A stretch of DNA of 64,000 nt from Chalara sp. BL73 (Eukaryota > Ascomycota > Leotiomycetes > Helotiales): positions 372,001-436,000 of the forward strand of contig CAKJVC010000065.1 in NCBI GenBank assembly GCA_918026815.1, written 5' to 3'. Positions 55,432 to 64,000 of the stretch are shown one piece after another. The notes under the pieces were generated by a model, which searched no databases, had not been told where the DNA came from, and worked only from the letters and a program-made list of their open reading frames with translations. The position numbers and the translations under genes are program-made. Every line of letters begins with the position of its first letter. The first letter of the stretch is position 1.

Positions 55432-56639
55432 CACTGTATGTTGGTTGTGGAAATTCGCGTTCAATTTCGAAGGACAAACCGTTTACCCTAACGTCATATT
55501 CAAACGGGAAAAGAATTGTGTAAAAGATTTCGACATGTATATTGCAATGGGCATAACGCGACTCGCAGCGGAACAGAGAAAGTCGGTTGTATGTATACCG
55601 TCTATAAGCGTCCTGAATCCATCTCCCAGAGTCTTAGTCTTGAGCGAAGTGTTCAATTCCATGACAGTGCTTTTGTGACAATAAGGACACAGAACTGTGA
55701 CGCCTTGAGCATCCCACTAAACTGATGTGGCGGCAACTCGGAATTTCTTTCGTTGCCTCAATTCTTTTTTCGCTGGCCGTAGCTCCAATAGTAGTTGAAC
55801 TTGCGAAAGACCCCAATCACCAACGAATCGAAGAGTTGAAAGTCCCACATCATACAGTATAATAAATGATCGAGATTAGAAGTTTTCGACTTGGACATGA
55901 TAGTTAAAGGAAAAGTATTAGTGGCTACGTAGGCTTTTCATACTTGCCTTAAGTCCATTGCTGCTTGACTATGCCCCTTGGTAGATTCACCCAAACATTG
56001 CTGTCTCAGGTATTAAACTAAAATGGTTACATGGGGGCCGCTACGCGGCAGTTGTCAAATGTTCGGCCCTCGACAGTCTTACCCAGAAAAAAAAACAGGC
56101 ATGGATGGTCAGGATGTCGTCGGCATGCCGCGACAACGACGCAATCTATGGAGGTCAGCTGCGACTCTTGCTCTAAAAAACGACTGTAATAATATGCCGG
56201 ATGTACAGAATATCCCGCAAAGAGAGGGTCACCAACGGATTGAACGTGCTCGACAAACGGTTCGTGAATATTAACTATGAGAAATACTGAGCTGACATGT
56301 GAAGGTCATGAGAATAAAGACCAAGTCACCAAATTGGGGCAGCTTTCTATACTTTCCTCAAATACCACCAGAGCTACGACTAATGATCTAGCAGTATGCG
56401 TTTGAGTTTTGTCGGACTATCACAGCGGAGATACATCGTCCATACCCCCGGTCGGCAGCAGGCTTTGCTTTATACGGATAAGCACGTATTCATAAACCCT
56501 GTCGCGAGGCTCTAGCTGCTCTGTCTGCGTCTTCGTTGCCTTGAACTTCTGTGTGCGTTGGGACCTATCTGATCTCGAGCGGCAGTCTTTGCTCTTGTAT
56601 TGCTACTGTCTGCGTGACGAAATAAGCCCCCGGTTTACC
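55432..56639. other. 1.2 kb without a recognisable gene
   Basis: Short open frames (55415-55725, 56023-56274) carry no motif. This is intergenic sequence between the regulator gene and the LINE remnant. Confidence 0.4.
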
Positions 56640-57840
56640 TTTTGGCTTAGCCGACGATCAGATGGCTGCCTGGTTGTCGATGTAGATTAAAACTCTGCTT
56701 CGCCGGTATCCTTCAGCACAGTTTTGTTGCGCAATGTCGAGCGCTAACGAGATGTCTTGTAGCTCGCCGGCATAGACAGTCGAGGTGTCCTCATCTCCCA
56801 TGTATAAGCGTCGCGTCTGCTGTGTTGTCGGGCGGATCGCTGCCACCCCGACCTGGCCATTGATGCCGCTTCCGTCTGTGTACATGTAGAAGGCCGCGGT
56901 TTTCTTTCTCATGAGATCCAGATGCTTTTTTCGAGCCTTTTCTGGTGTCTCTTCGATGTAGATCTGCGGTCCTTGCCACCAGGGCGGGGCGACAAATGTT
57001 CTATCCGTTCCTGGTCAGTCTTGTTGATTGCCTCGCTGGGGTTGAATTTTCTGTGTCTCCCTTGCATAGGTCTGGGTAGCCCTGGCACTGGTGCGTTAAT
57101 TCGACCCAGCGTTTCAAATTTATGTTTGTATATTTGCTGTTTGACAGGGAGGAGATGCATCCCGACGTCCAGCGCAGGCAATGATGTTGCTCTGTATGCG
57201 TCAATTATGACTCTAGCTCCTCCATCTTGTAAGCTTTATAACTTTCGCAACGTCCGGTTTGTGTAGCACTTGCCAGCCCGATCTTCGTTGGACCATACCC
57301 AGAACGCGTACATTATGCGTGGTAGGGCTACTCCTCGGTAGATGGTGCGCATCTCTTTGGGTTCTAATGCCCCACGCGGAATTGCTGATGCTGCTAATTG
57401 CTGCAACTGTCTTGGAGGCCTTACGTTCTATTCTGTTAATATGATGCCTCTAGCGTGATTGAGTGCCCATTTGTCAGGCCCAGATGTTTGCATGTGCGCC
57501 AGGGTTTGATCTCGCCCCTCATTGGTGGTGTCGGCCCACACCAGTAATAGCGACGTCGTCGATGAATCTTGTTGCGGCCATGTCTTGGGCTTGGCAGCAG
57601 CGCCTAGTAGGTCGGCGTTATAGAATAGGTAGAGTATAGGTGAGAGCGAGTGGTTGACTTTTACTCTGGTAAATGGAACCAGGCGAGTGATATGCTGGCT
57701 TTGACTGAAGTGTTCCAGGGTGGTGTCGCTTTTCGAAGAGTGTCGCTTCCAAGGGGGGGGGGGGAGGGGGGAGGAAGTGTCTTTCGTTCTGAAAGGCAAA
57801 TCAGCAAAGCTACGCGCTGAATCAACGCTATTCAAGTTTT
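56640..57840 (-). mobile_element. Tad-like LINE (non-LTR retrotransposon) remnant: RT C-terminal part and RNase H
   Basis: On the minus strand 'LSPILYLFYNADLL' (about 57650-57600) is the reverse-transcriptase block before the catalytic box. In the adjacent frame 'TRFIDDVAI' (about 57560) supplies the catalytic Asp pair. Downstream come 'LPRIMYAFWVWSNEDRAG' and 'SLPALDVGMHLLPVKQQIYKHK' (57181 onward), and finally RNase H from 56912: 'MYTDGSGINGQVGVAA', 'STVYAGELQDISLAL' and 'VLIYIDNQAAI', with the D-E-D catalytic residues. Multiple frame changes make it non-functional. A G-run (12 G, 57753-57764) lies at the upstream edge. It separates the regulator from the oxidase gene. Confidence 0.75.
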
Positions 57841-57995
57841 GTAATCTTCAACCAGAGAATTATAGTACACTTATTTGAATCCATACACTAGGGATAGGCG
57901 GTTGTCTTCTCTGATAGCTTATATAGTGATCCCTTCTTCTCTTTTACTATACAGCAGCTTCATCCAACAACATTACATCCCCGGTTCAGCGTCAC

Positions 57996-59595
57996 TCAAA
58001 ACTCGGTGAGGGGCCCTGAAAGCTTGAACCAGCCAGGGTGAAGATTCTGGAATACACCCTCTTCATCATACTTTTCCGCGATAGAGATCAATCTCGCCTT
58101 GCAGTCCGCACCGTACCCAGCAATGACATCCTGGAATGACCCGGCATAGTTCATGTATTTGAACTCTAGATCTGCCCCCCGAGACTTGCCGTACTCCGTG
58201 GCCCTGTAGATGACTGTCTCGGCAAGGCGCTGAATCCTCGCATCGTCAGCCGGGTCCTTCCACCCGAGAACAACGTTGAGTAAGAACAGCGGGCCATCCT
58301 CTGTGTACAGTCCCAGGGCGTTGGCTCCGTTTCTTTCGGAGGCGGCCAACTGAGAAGTTGTGATGACCTGGAACACGCATATTGTATCGACTCCCTTCAA
58401 AGCAGAGACGCCTTCGAACTCTTCCATGCATATATCACCGGCTCGAGTCATCATGTCGACACTGAGCTTGAAGGTAGCCGACCCGCGGGCCCGACGCTTG
58501 TCCCTAGTGTCCTCACCGATCTCACCGAAGCTGCCCTGGTTTGCAGACAAATTCGTCAAAGTTCTTACCGCCGTAGTGTCGAGAGTGGCAGGGACAGAAA
58601 GGAACTCCTCCATGATGGGCGGGCGCTCCACAGGTTTGTCGTAGGAGAGACTAGCGACGGCTATCTTGTGACCTTGGGCAATACCGACATTGATGATTTG
58701 CCCAACACCGGGATCGTTCTTGACGCCGGTCGTACCAAGGTTGTAAGCAGCCTGGACTAATGCTGGGAACTGAATTTGCTCAGAAATTCGACGCCCACCC
58801 CACACCATCTGCCCAGGAAGGGAAATAGTTTTCATGTTGATCTTAGTGATCACACCAAAATTATTCCCGCCGCCGCGCAGTGCCCAGAAAAGGTCAGGAT
58901 GCGTAGTATTGCTGGCTTGGATGATGCTGCCATCAGCCAGGACCACTTCATAACTCAAGATGCTGTCGCAGGTCCAGCCATAGCTGTACGAAAAATAGGA
59001 CATGCCTCCACCGAGGGGCAGACCTCCCGTGCCGACAGTGGGATACCGACCTCCAGCGACGGTGATATTCTGGGGGCCGAGGGACTCATAAACTCTGAGC
59101 CAGTTGAGACCTGTTCCCAGAGTGACTGTAAAAGTGTCTTCCGATACAGTGATCTCATCGAAAGCGTTCATGGACACGACCACTCCTCCCTGGGTGCTCG
59201 ACACACCGGCGAAAGCGCCATGGCCACCACTCTTGATAGAAAAGGCACACTGCGTAGTGCGGACGAGTTTGACGACTTCGGCGACTTGGCTAGAATCCTC
59301 AGGACTGAAGATACAAGTTGGAGTTGTATCTTGCTGCTGTTTTGCCCAATAGCTGGTAGTAAAATTTGCATAGGCAGAAGTGTTTTGGTACAAAACTTGT
59401 TCGGGATACGATTCAGCCAACCGGTCACACTATGAAAGTCGTCAGTTCCATCCCATGTTATGCTTGCTGTTCTCAAGAAGAACGTACGGCTGCAGTACAT
59501 TCCTGAGCGTGCCCACTTCCATGGCCTGGATAAGAGAGACCCGTTTCTGCGAGGGCGAGACCAAGGCTCAAATAGCGTAAAACTGCGGATCTCAT
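57996..59595 (-). CDS. Secreted FAD-linked oxidase (PCMH + BBE type)
   Basis: Exon 1 (59595-59488) encodes a signal peptide ('MRSAVLRYLSLGLALAE') and the first Cys. A 58-nt intron (59487-59430, CTGAC branch) leads to exon 2 (59429-57996), giving 513 aa. The FAD-binding domain shows 'CDRLAESYP', 'IFSPEDSSQVAEVVKL', 'SIKSGGHGAFAGVSST' (His that can bind FAD covalently), 'TVGTGGLPLGGGMSYFS', 'YGWTCDSILSYEVVLADG' and 'LFWALRGGGNNFGVIT'. The C-terminal BBE-like end has 'YMNYAGSFQDVIAGYG' and 'YDEEGVFQNLHPGWFK'. Such enzymes oxidise alcohols, sugars or secondary-metabolite intermediates using O2. The substrate is unknown. The ORF is complete, and no lesion was seen. It sits near other metabolism genes. 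Confidence 0.92.
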
Positions 59596-61341
59596 GATGA
59601 TTGCTATGTTTAACTCTTCAAACCGTTTACGTTATGCAAAGGGGGAAAAAGGTTGGTCTGGATAGAAGCACTTCGGAATTCATCGATGGCATTCTAGATT
59701 GTTTATGTATTGGCCCAATATCAGTCCAAAAAACGGGAAGCTACGAAGCTTCATCCAGGATCAGGAGCGTTTCCAAGGCAAAAGTGAGATGAAGTTGCAA
59801 CCGAGGGCGAAGCGGATCACGGCCGGAACTCCTATTACACGCTAAGAAGAGCAAAGCCTTATGATGGTGAATAGCATGAATATCCCTAGACATGGCCAAT
59901 AATTCCCCCGTAACATGCGGGTAATTGCTCCCTTAGATCCACATCCAAATACGCGTGTTTCTGACAAAGTTCGGGTTCGCATCCACTATCCATTGGCGGC
60001 TGTTTCTTGAAACCCTGGGAAAGATGGACCTAGCCTTGGAAATTTATTCTTCGCCTCGCCTCTTCTACCTGCATAATTAGTTTGAGACGGAAGCGGCGGT
60101 GTCGTACTTCAAAACGCAGGGTCCGACCCTCAATATCTCGGTTTCCTACCGAGCTCTCCAGTGTTGCCCCGTGTTGATCCTTCGAGCTTAGGGGTCAACC
60201 ATGTCCGTACATCTTTAATAAAACCAATTTCAGATTTTAGCAACCGTCGGGTTCGCGTCTGCATTCAATCAGAGGTCGATCGCCAATTTTGAGGAGGGAT
60301 CGCAATGGTTGCAGTAATCCCGCAATTCGGCGACTTAATTTGGTCTACAGTAGTCTCCAAGCTATTGTCAACTTCCCTAGAGACCAGTTGTCTCGTAGAT
60401 GTAGAGCTTTGGAAGTCGGTCACAATACTACCAATACCGCCAACAGCAATGCTAACCAACCCAGCGTCATTTCGTAAGTTGCCTATCTGAAGCAGCTGGA
60501 AACTGGAATACTCGAGATAAAAGACGATATCTGATGACCCAGCTAACCAGAAGATCCTAGGTCGCGAATCTTTATAAGGCAATAGAGTCCCGGCTTGAAT
60601 GAGTAAAGGAAACGTTCCGTCCATAGAGTTAAGGTAGCTGGGTCTTCTTTTCACCTAGGCAGTTGAACGAGTTCTCAGGAGTCTTATAATGCGACGGCTT
60701 AGTCCTACGGCTCCTTCTCTTATATGAAATAGATGCCCAAAAGTCTACAAATACGGGGTATTTTAAGAAGTCGCGCATACCTATGTGGATTTAATTACAC
60801 AATGAGGATAGCGATGCAGTGAATTTTTGGTACATCCTCGTTTTAGTACCCCGCTTATAGATACATCTAGACCAGCAGATTGTGAAGGATAATTGCCAAA
60901 GAATGTTAAATAAGGGACGAATAAGTCAAAGATCCGAACGCGAGATAGGGCGGTTTACCTGAAAAAGTCCGGCGGTCACAAGCAGCACCTCCAACGGGAG
61001 GATTGCTGCAGGCTCCCTGGGGAGCAGCGCTCGTGTTGGTGGAACAAAGCTGCATGCATTGCGTCGATTCAAAAGGCAAAAGAGACAAATATGACGTAAT
61101 ATACTACGGTTTGATTCCTTCAGTAGTCCAGTTTGCACGATGATCTCAACCGACTGCCGATTGATGATTTGATGATTCGTAGGTGATGAGGGCTCGCCTC
61201 CTTGCCCACAATCTGAGACCTAACTCTTTTAAAGAGCCAGACCCATCCTTCAAATTTCATGTCCTCTCCGTCCCCATGAAACGCCTGCATACCTACAACA
61301 ACGCTTTCGCGATCTTTACCTGCAATACATTGAAAATCGAC
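59596..61341. other. 1.7 kb without a confident gene
   Basis: The longest frame, 60265-60654 (minus, 129 codons), has no recognisable motif. A Cys-containing minus frame near 60906-61138 is also unexplained. No RNA gene was seen. Confidence 0.35.
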
Positions 61342-62605
61342 ATGAGCAACTGCAAACTTTTCTTGCTCGCCGTCATCCTTACACTGGTCATGAGCGAAAT
61401 AGCTGTAGACAGATCTGGGCGGGTATCACGTCACTTTAGCTGGACTGATCCTTACGCCGATTGGCCGTCATATACGGACTTACCTCTTGATCCTTCCTAT
61501 CCTACTAAAGCTGCATGGGGAGTCTGGGTGGGTACTTTTCTGCCAATTTGTTATCGTAGAGGATTCTAATATGAGTTATAGGGCGCTGACGATACCGAGG
61601 GCGCTTTGAACCACATCAACCGGACAACTATAAAGAACGCAGCCTCTGAGATTCGGGTTGGTCAAGCGTTCCCTCTCAACCTTGAATTGTTTTTCATGCC
61701 GCAACCAATACTTCCCCGACGTCAGGAATCACTACACTTCGTTAAAGCAGGGCCAAGATCAAATGATGATGTGATCATGCTCAATACTCAGGCATCTACC
61801 CAGCTCGATGGTCTGCGTCACTACCCGTATAGTGACTATGAGGTGCCAGGAAGTGTCTCGTATCAGTTTTATAATGACTTGATTATAAACTACGAGGAGA
61901 TAATTGGTCCCAACTTTACTGAGGTGCTCGGAATGCAGCAAGCAGCAGAAAAGGGTATTGTGGCAAGGGGTGTTCTTTTAGATTATAAAGCTTGGAAGGA
62001 TAGCAAGGGCGAGACATTCAACCCTCTTAAGGTGAGTACTCTTTGGTAGACAAAATCATGGCATACGTCACTAATACTTCTTAGGCTCATCCAGTCACTG
62101 TTTCAGAACTTAATAGTGTGGCAAAATGGCAAGGATTACCTAAAGACTGGTCCAAGCCAGGGGATATTCTGACTGTTCGCTTCGGGTGGATTGAAGCTTT
62201 TTCGGGGCTCGAGAAAGCCCAAAGAGAGGCAATGTCCATCGAGGCTGGCGAGTATATCGGATTAGTTGCGAACCATGAATCTGCCGAGTGGCTGTGGGAG
62301 AAGAAATTGGCTATGGTAGGAGGTGACAACCCAGCCTTCGAGGAGGATCCATTGATTAGAGTTATCGATGGCAAGATCAGGAGCCTTCATCAAATCATGG
62401 TTGCTGGTATGTCTTCACGAATTTGCACTGGCAAGAAAACTAACATCACATAGGCTGGGGTCGGCACATTCTTGAGTACCTGGATCTGGAGCAACTTGCC
62501 CTAGCTTTGCAAAAAGCTAGTAGATCTACTTTCTTCATAACGATCCAGCCATTGAATGTCAGTGGAGGGGTTGCTTCACCGCCAAATGCAATGGCTATCA
62601 TATAA
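61342..62605 (+). CDS. Putative cyclase / kynurenine-formamidase-like hydrolase, secreted
   Basis: Exons 61342-61527, 61582-62031, 62085-62406 and 62454-62605 join in frame to 369 aa; the introns are 54, 53 and 47 nt. ATG 61342 is preferred over in-frame upstream ATGs because it begins a signal-peptide-like run ('CKLFLLAVILTLVMSE'). The cyclase domain (PF04199) is shown by 'WGVW-GADDTEGALNHI', 'LNTQASTQLDGLRHY', 'GIVARGVLLDY', 'GDILTVRFGWIEAF' and 'ANHESAEWLWEKKLAMVGGD'. In bacterial members the metal motif is HxGTHxDxxxH; here the first His is Gln, as usual in the fungal branch, with the Asp and final His retained. The family hydrolyses or cyclises amide and ester substrates. The substrate is unknown. 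The gene looks intact. Confidence 0.9.
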
Positions 62606-63090
62606 CAGGCACTCAGCGGTTTTGGTGTTTGGATATATAAGAGCTAATGCGTGGATCTAAAATTTTGTTAACGCCGACTTAAATGATCCTCTCAATTTGT
62701 TCTTCACAATCATGTTCCTGAGCCATCTATTATAGAAGTCAATACCGCAGCTGTTCTTGTCATATGCCTTCCGTACATACTTCTAAGCCTACGCCGTGAG
62801 TCCTCGAGTTGGTCGCCCTCGCCTTCTTCCAAGGATCATGTAGGAAGTGTGGACGCTCAGACCGGAGATAATCGAGATATAACGTGGTTGCCACGTACTT
62901 GGTGCCAAATCCGGGATCCGCTTCGTCTCCAGGACAGTAATGTTGTCATCATCCCGACATTTCGTGCACCCAGGGACACCCTGGACGGAAATGCAACTTT
63001 GCCGGTCCCCGAAAATCAGGGTTTAGAGATCTAGAGTCTTACCTTACAGATACCATCCAAAGCTAGTTCGATTGGAAGGTGTCTCGCACT
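62606..63090. other. Intergenic, no recognisable gene
   Basis: Short open frame 62849-63034 has no motif. Confidence 0.4.
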
Positions 63091-63435
63091 CTATGCGGGC
63101 TCTCTGAGAACCTCAGTAGGACAAACAGGACAGGCTTTGGTCAAAAGCCGAACACGATGATATTCTTTGAAAGAAAGCAAAATCTCGGAACTTTTACTAG
63201 GAAGTTCCTCACGGTTCCAGGTAAGAAATCTACCAGATGTTTCGCTCCTCGTTGCGGAGTCAATGACATCCACTATCCCATTCACGCCGTCACGAACGGC
63301 CAGCGGAGCCTCTGATAGACCGGAGCTTTGCGCTGCATGGTTGCCCAGCTTGTTGAAGATTAGATCAAATAGGACTAAAAAGGTGGATTTGGCTGAACGA
63401 ACGTCGGTTTGTAACTGTCGGAATACCCGGGTCAT
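63091..63435 (-). pseudogene. C-terminal fragment of a short-chain dehydrogenase/reductase
   Basis: The minus frame contains 'NKLGNHAAQSSGL', 'EAPLAVRDGVNGIVDVIDSATRSE-', and 'SGRFLTWNREELP', the usual C-terminus of fungal SDR enzymes ('DGV.GI..VID.AT...SG.F..W.G.ELPW'). Sequence upstream in the frame ('TRVFRQLQTDVRSAKSTF') does not match the NAD(P)-binding core, which is absent. The fragment may once have belonged with the oxidase and cyclase genes. Confidence 0.6.
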
Positions 63436-63521
63436 AGATATTGCCTATAATTTAACCTGAGGGCACGTACGCATGTGTTCATGCGTAATGCTCGTTGAGG
63501 TTGTTGGATAAGTCTTAATTG

Positions 63522-63841
63522 ATTCTAAGCTACGTGTCGCGAAGAGGTTGTAGGTGTTCAAATAGAAAGAGTCACGTGGCCTTTAGAGAGTATAGGGCAA
63601 ACGAGTATTAATTGCTGAAGGTTATTAAACCTAAGCTACAGGAGAGGATCCCTCTACTTATAGAGGTGTGATACTCACAGTAGCCACCACACTAATACCC
63701 ACTGTTGCCTACTGATGCCTACAGGTGCCTACAGGTGCCTACAATAGACTTTAGGTATGGTCCTTAGACCTAACCTGTTCAACAGTAGGTCCCGAAAGGG
63801 ACCCACAACTCTTCACGTGACTAGTTACATGCGTTCCAACA
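63522..63841 (-). repeat. LTR interrupted by a nested solo LTR
   Basis: The outer copy repeats 48735-48822 ('ttctaagctacgtgtcgcgaagaggttgtagg' and 'taggtcccgaaagggacccacaactc...gcgttccaaca'). Its sense strand is minus, starting TGTTGGAACG. It is split at the GTAGG of its central palindrome by the element at 63555-63784. Confidence 0.75.
63555..63784 (-). repeat. 230-bp solo LTR nested in another LTR, target duplication GTAGG
   Basis: TGTTCAAATAG...CCTGTTCAACA is flanked by GTAGG at 63550-63554 and 63785-63789. The ends TGTT/AACA are inverted. It contains a short tandem TGCCTACAGG (about 63712-63741, three copies). The empty site is present at 48757-48775. Confidence 0.85.
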
Positions 63842-64000
63842 GTAACCACCCCGGGTCGATGCTGAAAAACACGAGGCCAGGGTTCTCAAAGTGTATCCTC
63901 CTCGTTACGAAGTTGAAGGGGCCTTGGACGAGCCGTACGCGGTGTTTTCGACCTTTAGTTTATCCATGAACCCAAGACTTCCAGCACCCGAGGACATAGT

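Noticed and set aside
58776..59435. Plus-strand ORF of 219 codons
   Set aside because: It is antisense to the FAD-linked oxidase, whose domains and splice sites are unambiguous.
1..64000. CRISPR array, bacterial operon or riboswitch
   Set aside because: Spliceosomal introns, fungal protein families and eukaryotic transposons exclude a prokaryotic source; no regularly spaced repeat-spacer array was seen.

Overview
The window is nuclear DNA of a filamentous ascomycete (Pezizomycotina). The evidence is short GT..AG introns (about 38-81 nt) with CTAAC/CTGAC-like branch sites, and families largely confined to these fungi: HET, fungal NACHT/NB-ARC receptors, HeLo, DUF3176, RTA1, Zn2Cys6, DUF3435, 2EXR-like. 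I cannot name the species. It is an accessory, repeat-rich region: intact genes alternate with decayed ones, solo LTRs (several nested), Fot1/pogo, MULE, Ty3/gypsy and LINE remnants. Several lesions are C-to-T type nonsense changes, as repeat-induced point mutation (RIP) would leave.

Layout. 0-8 kb: end of a HET gene, an APH-type phosphotransferase, a decayed unknown gene abutting a decayed DUF3435 recombinase, and a membrane-protein gene with a second truncated copy. 8-14.3 kb: LTRs, then a divergent pair made of a NACHT-WD40 receptor (minus) and a HET-S-like HeLo gene (plus). 14.3-24 kb: repeats, a MULE remnant, a degenerate STAND gene and an intact six-exon AAA ATPase. 24-33.7 kb: decayed SRPK-like kinase, intact DUF3176 membrane protein, a minisatellite-like array, a decayed NB-ARC receptor with an RHIM/PP-like N-terminus, a short TIR element and an unknown two-exon gene. 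34-40 kb: gypsy debris, a MITE-like inverted repeat and an intact HET-NB-ARC-TPR receptor. 44.8-48.8 kb: a HET-NACHT-WD40 gene broken by a frameshift, a solo LTR and a Fot1-like element that itself carries a solo LTR. 49-64 kb: zinc-finger and unknown genes, then an RTA1 transporter, Zn2Cys6 regulator, FAD-linked oxidase, cyclase and SDR remnant, interrupted by a LINE.

The unifying theme is fungal allorecognition and programmed cell death. At least five receptor-type genes of different architecture (NACHT-WD40, HET-NB-ARC-TPR, HET-NACHT-WD40, PP-type NB-ARC, Walker-A-less STAND) lie within about 37 kb. The best candidate system is the divergent pair at 9.7-14.3 kb. The receptor's first exon carries a motif that aligns without gaps to the HET-s amyloid repeats, and the neighbouring gene encodes the HeLo executioner domain. 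This is the HET-S/NWD2 arrangement, here decayed: an LTR splits the HeLo gene and one in-frame TGA lies in the receptor.
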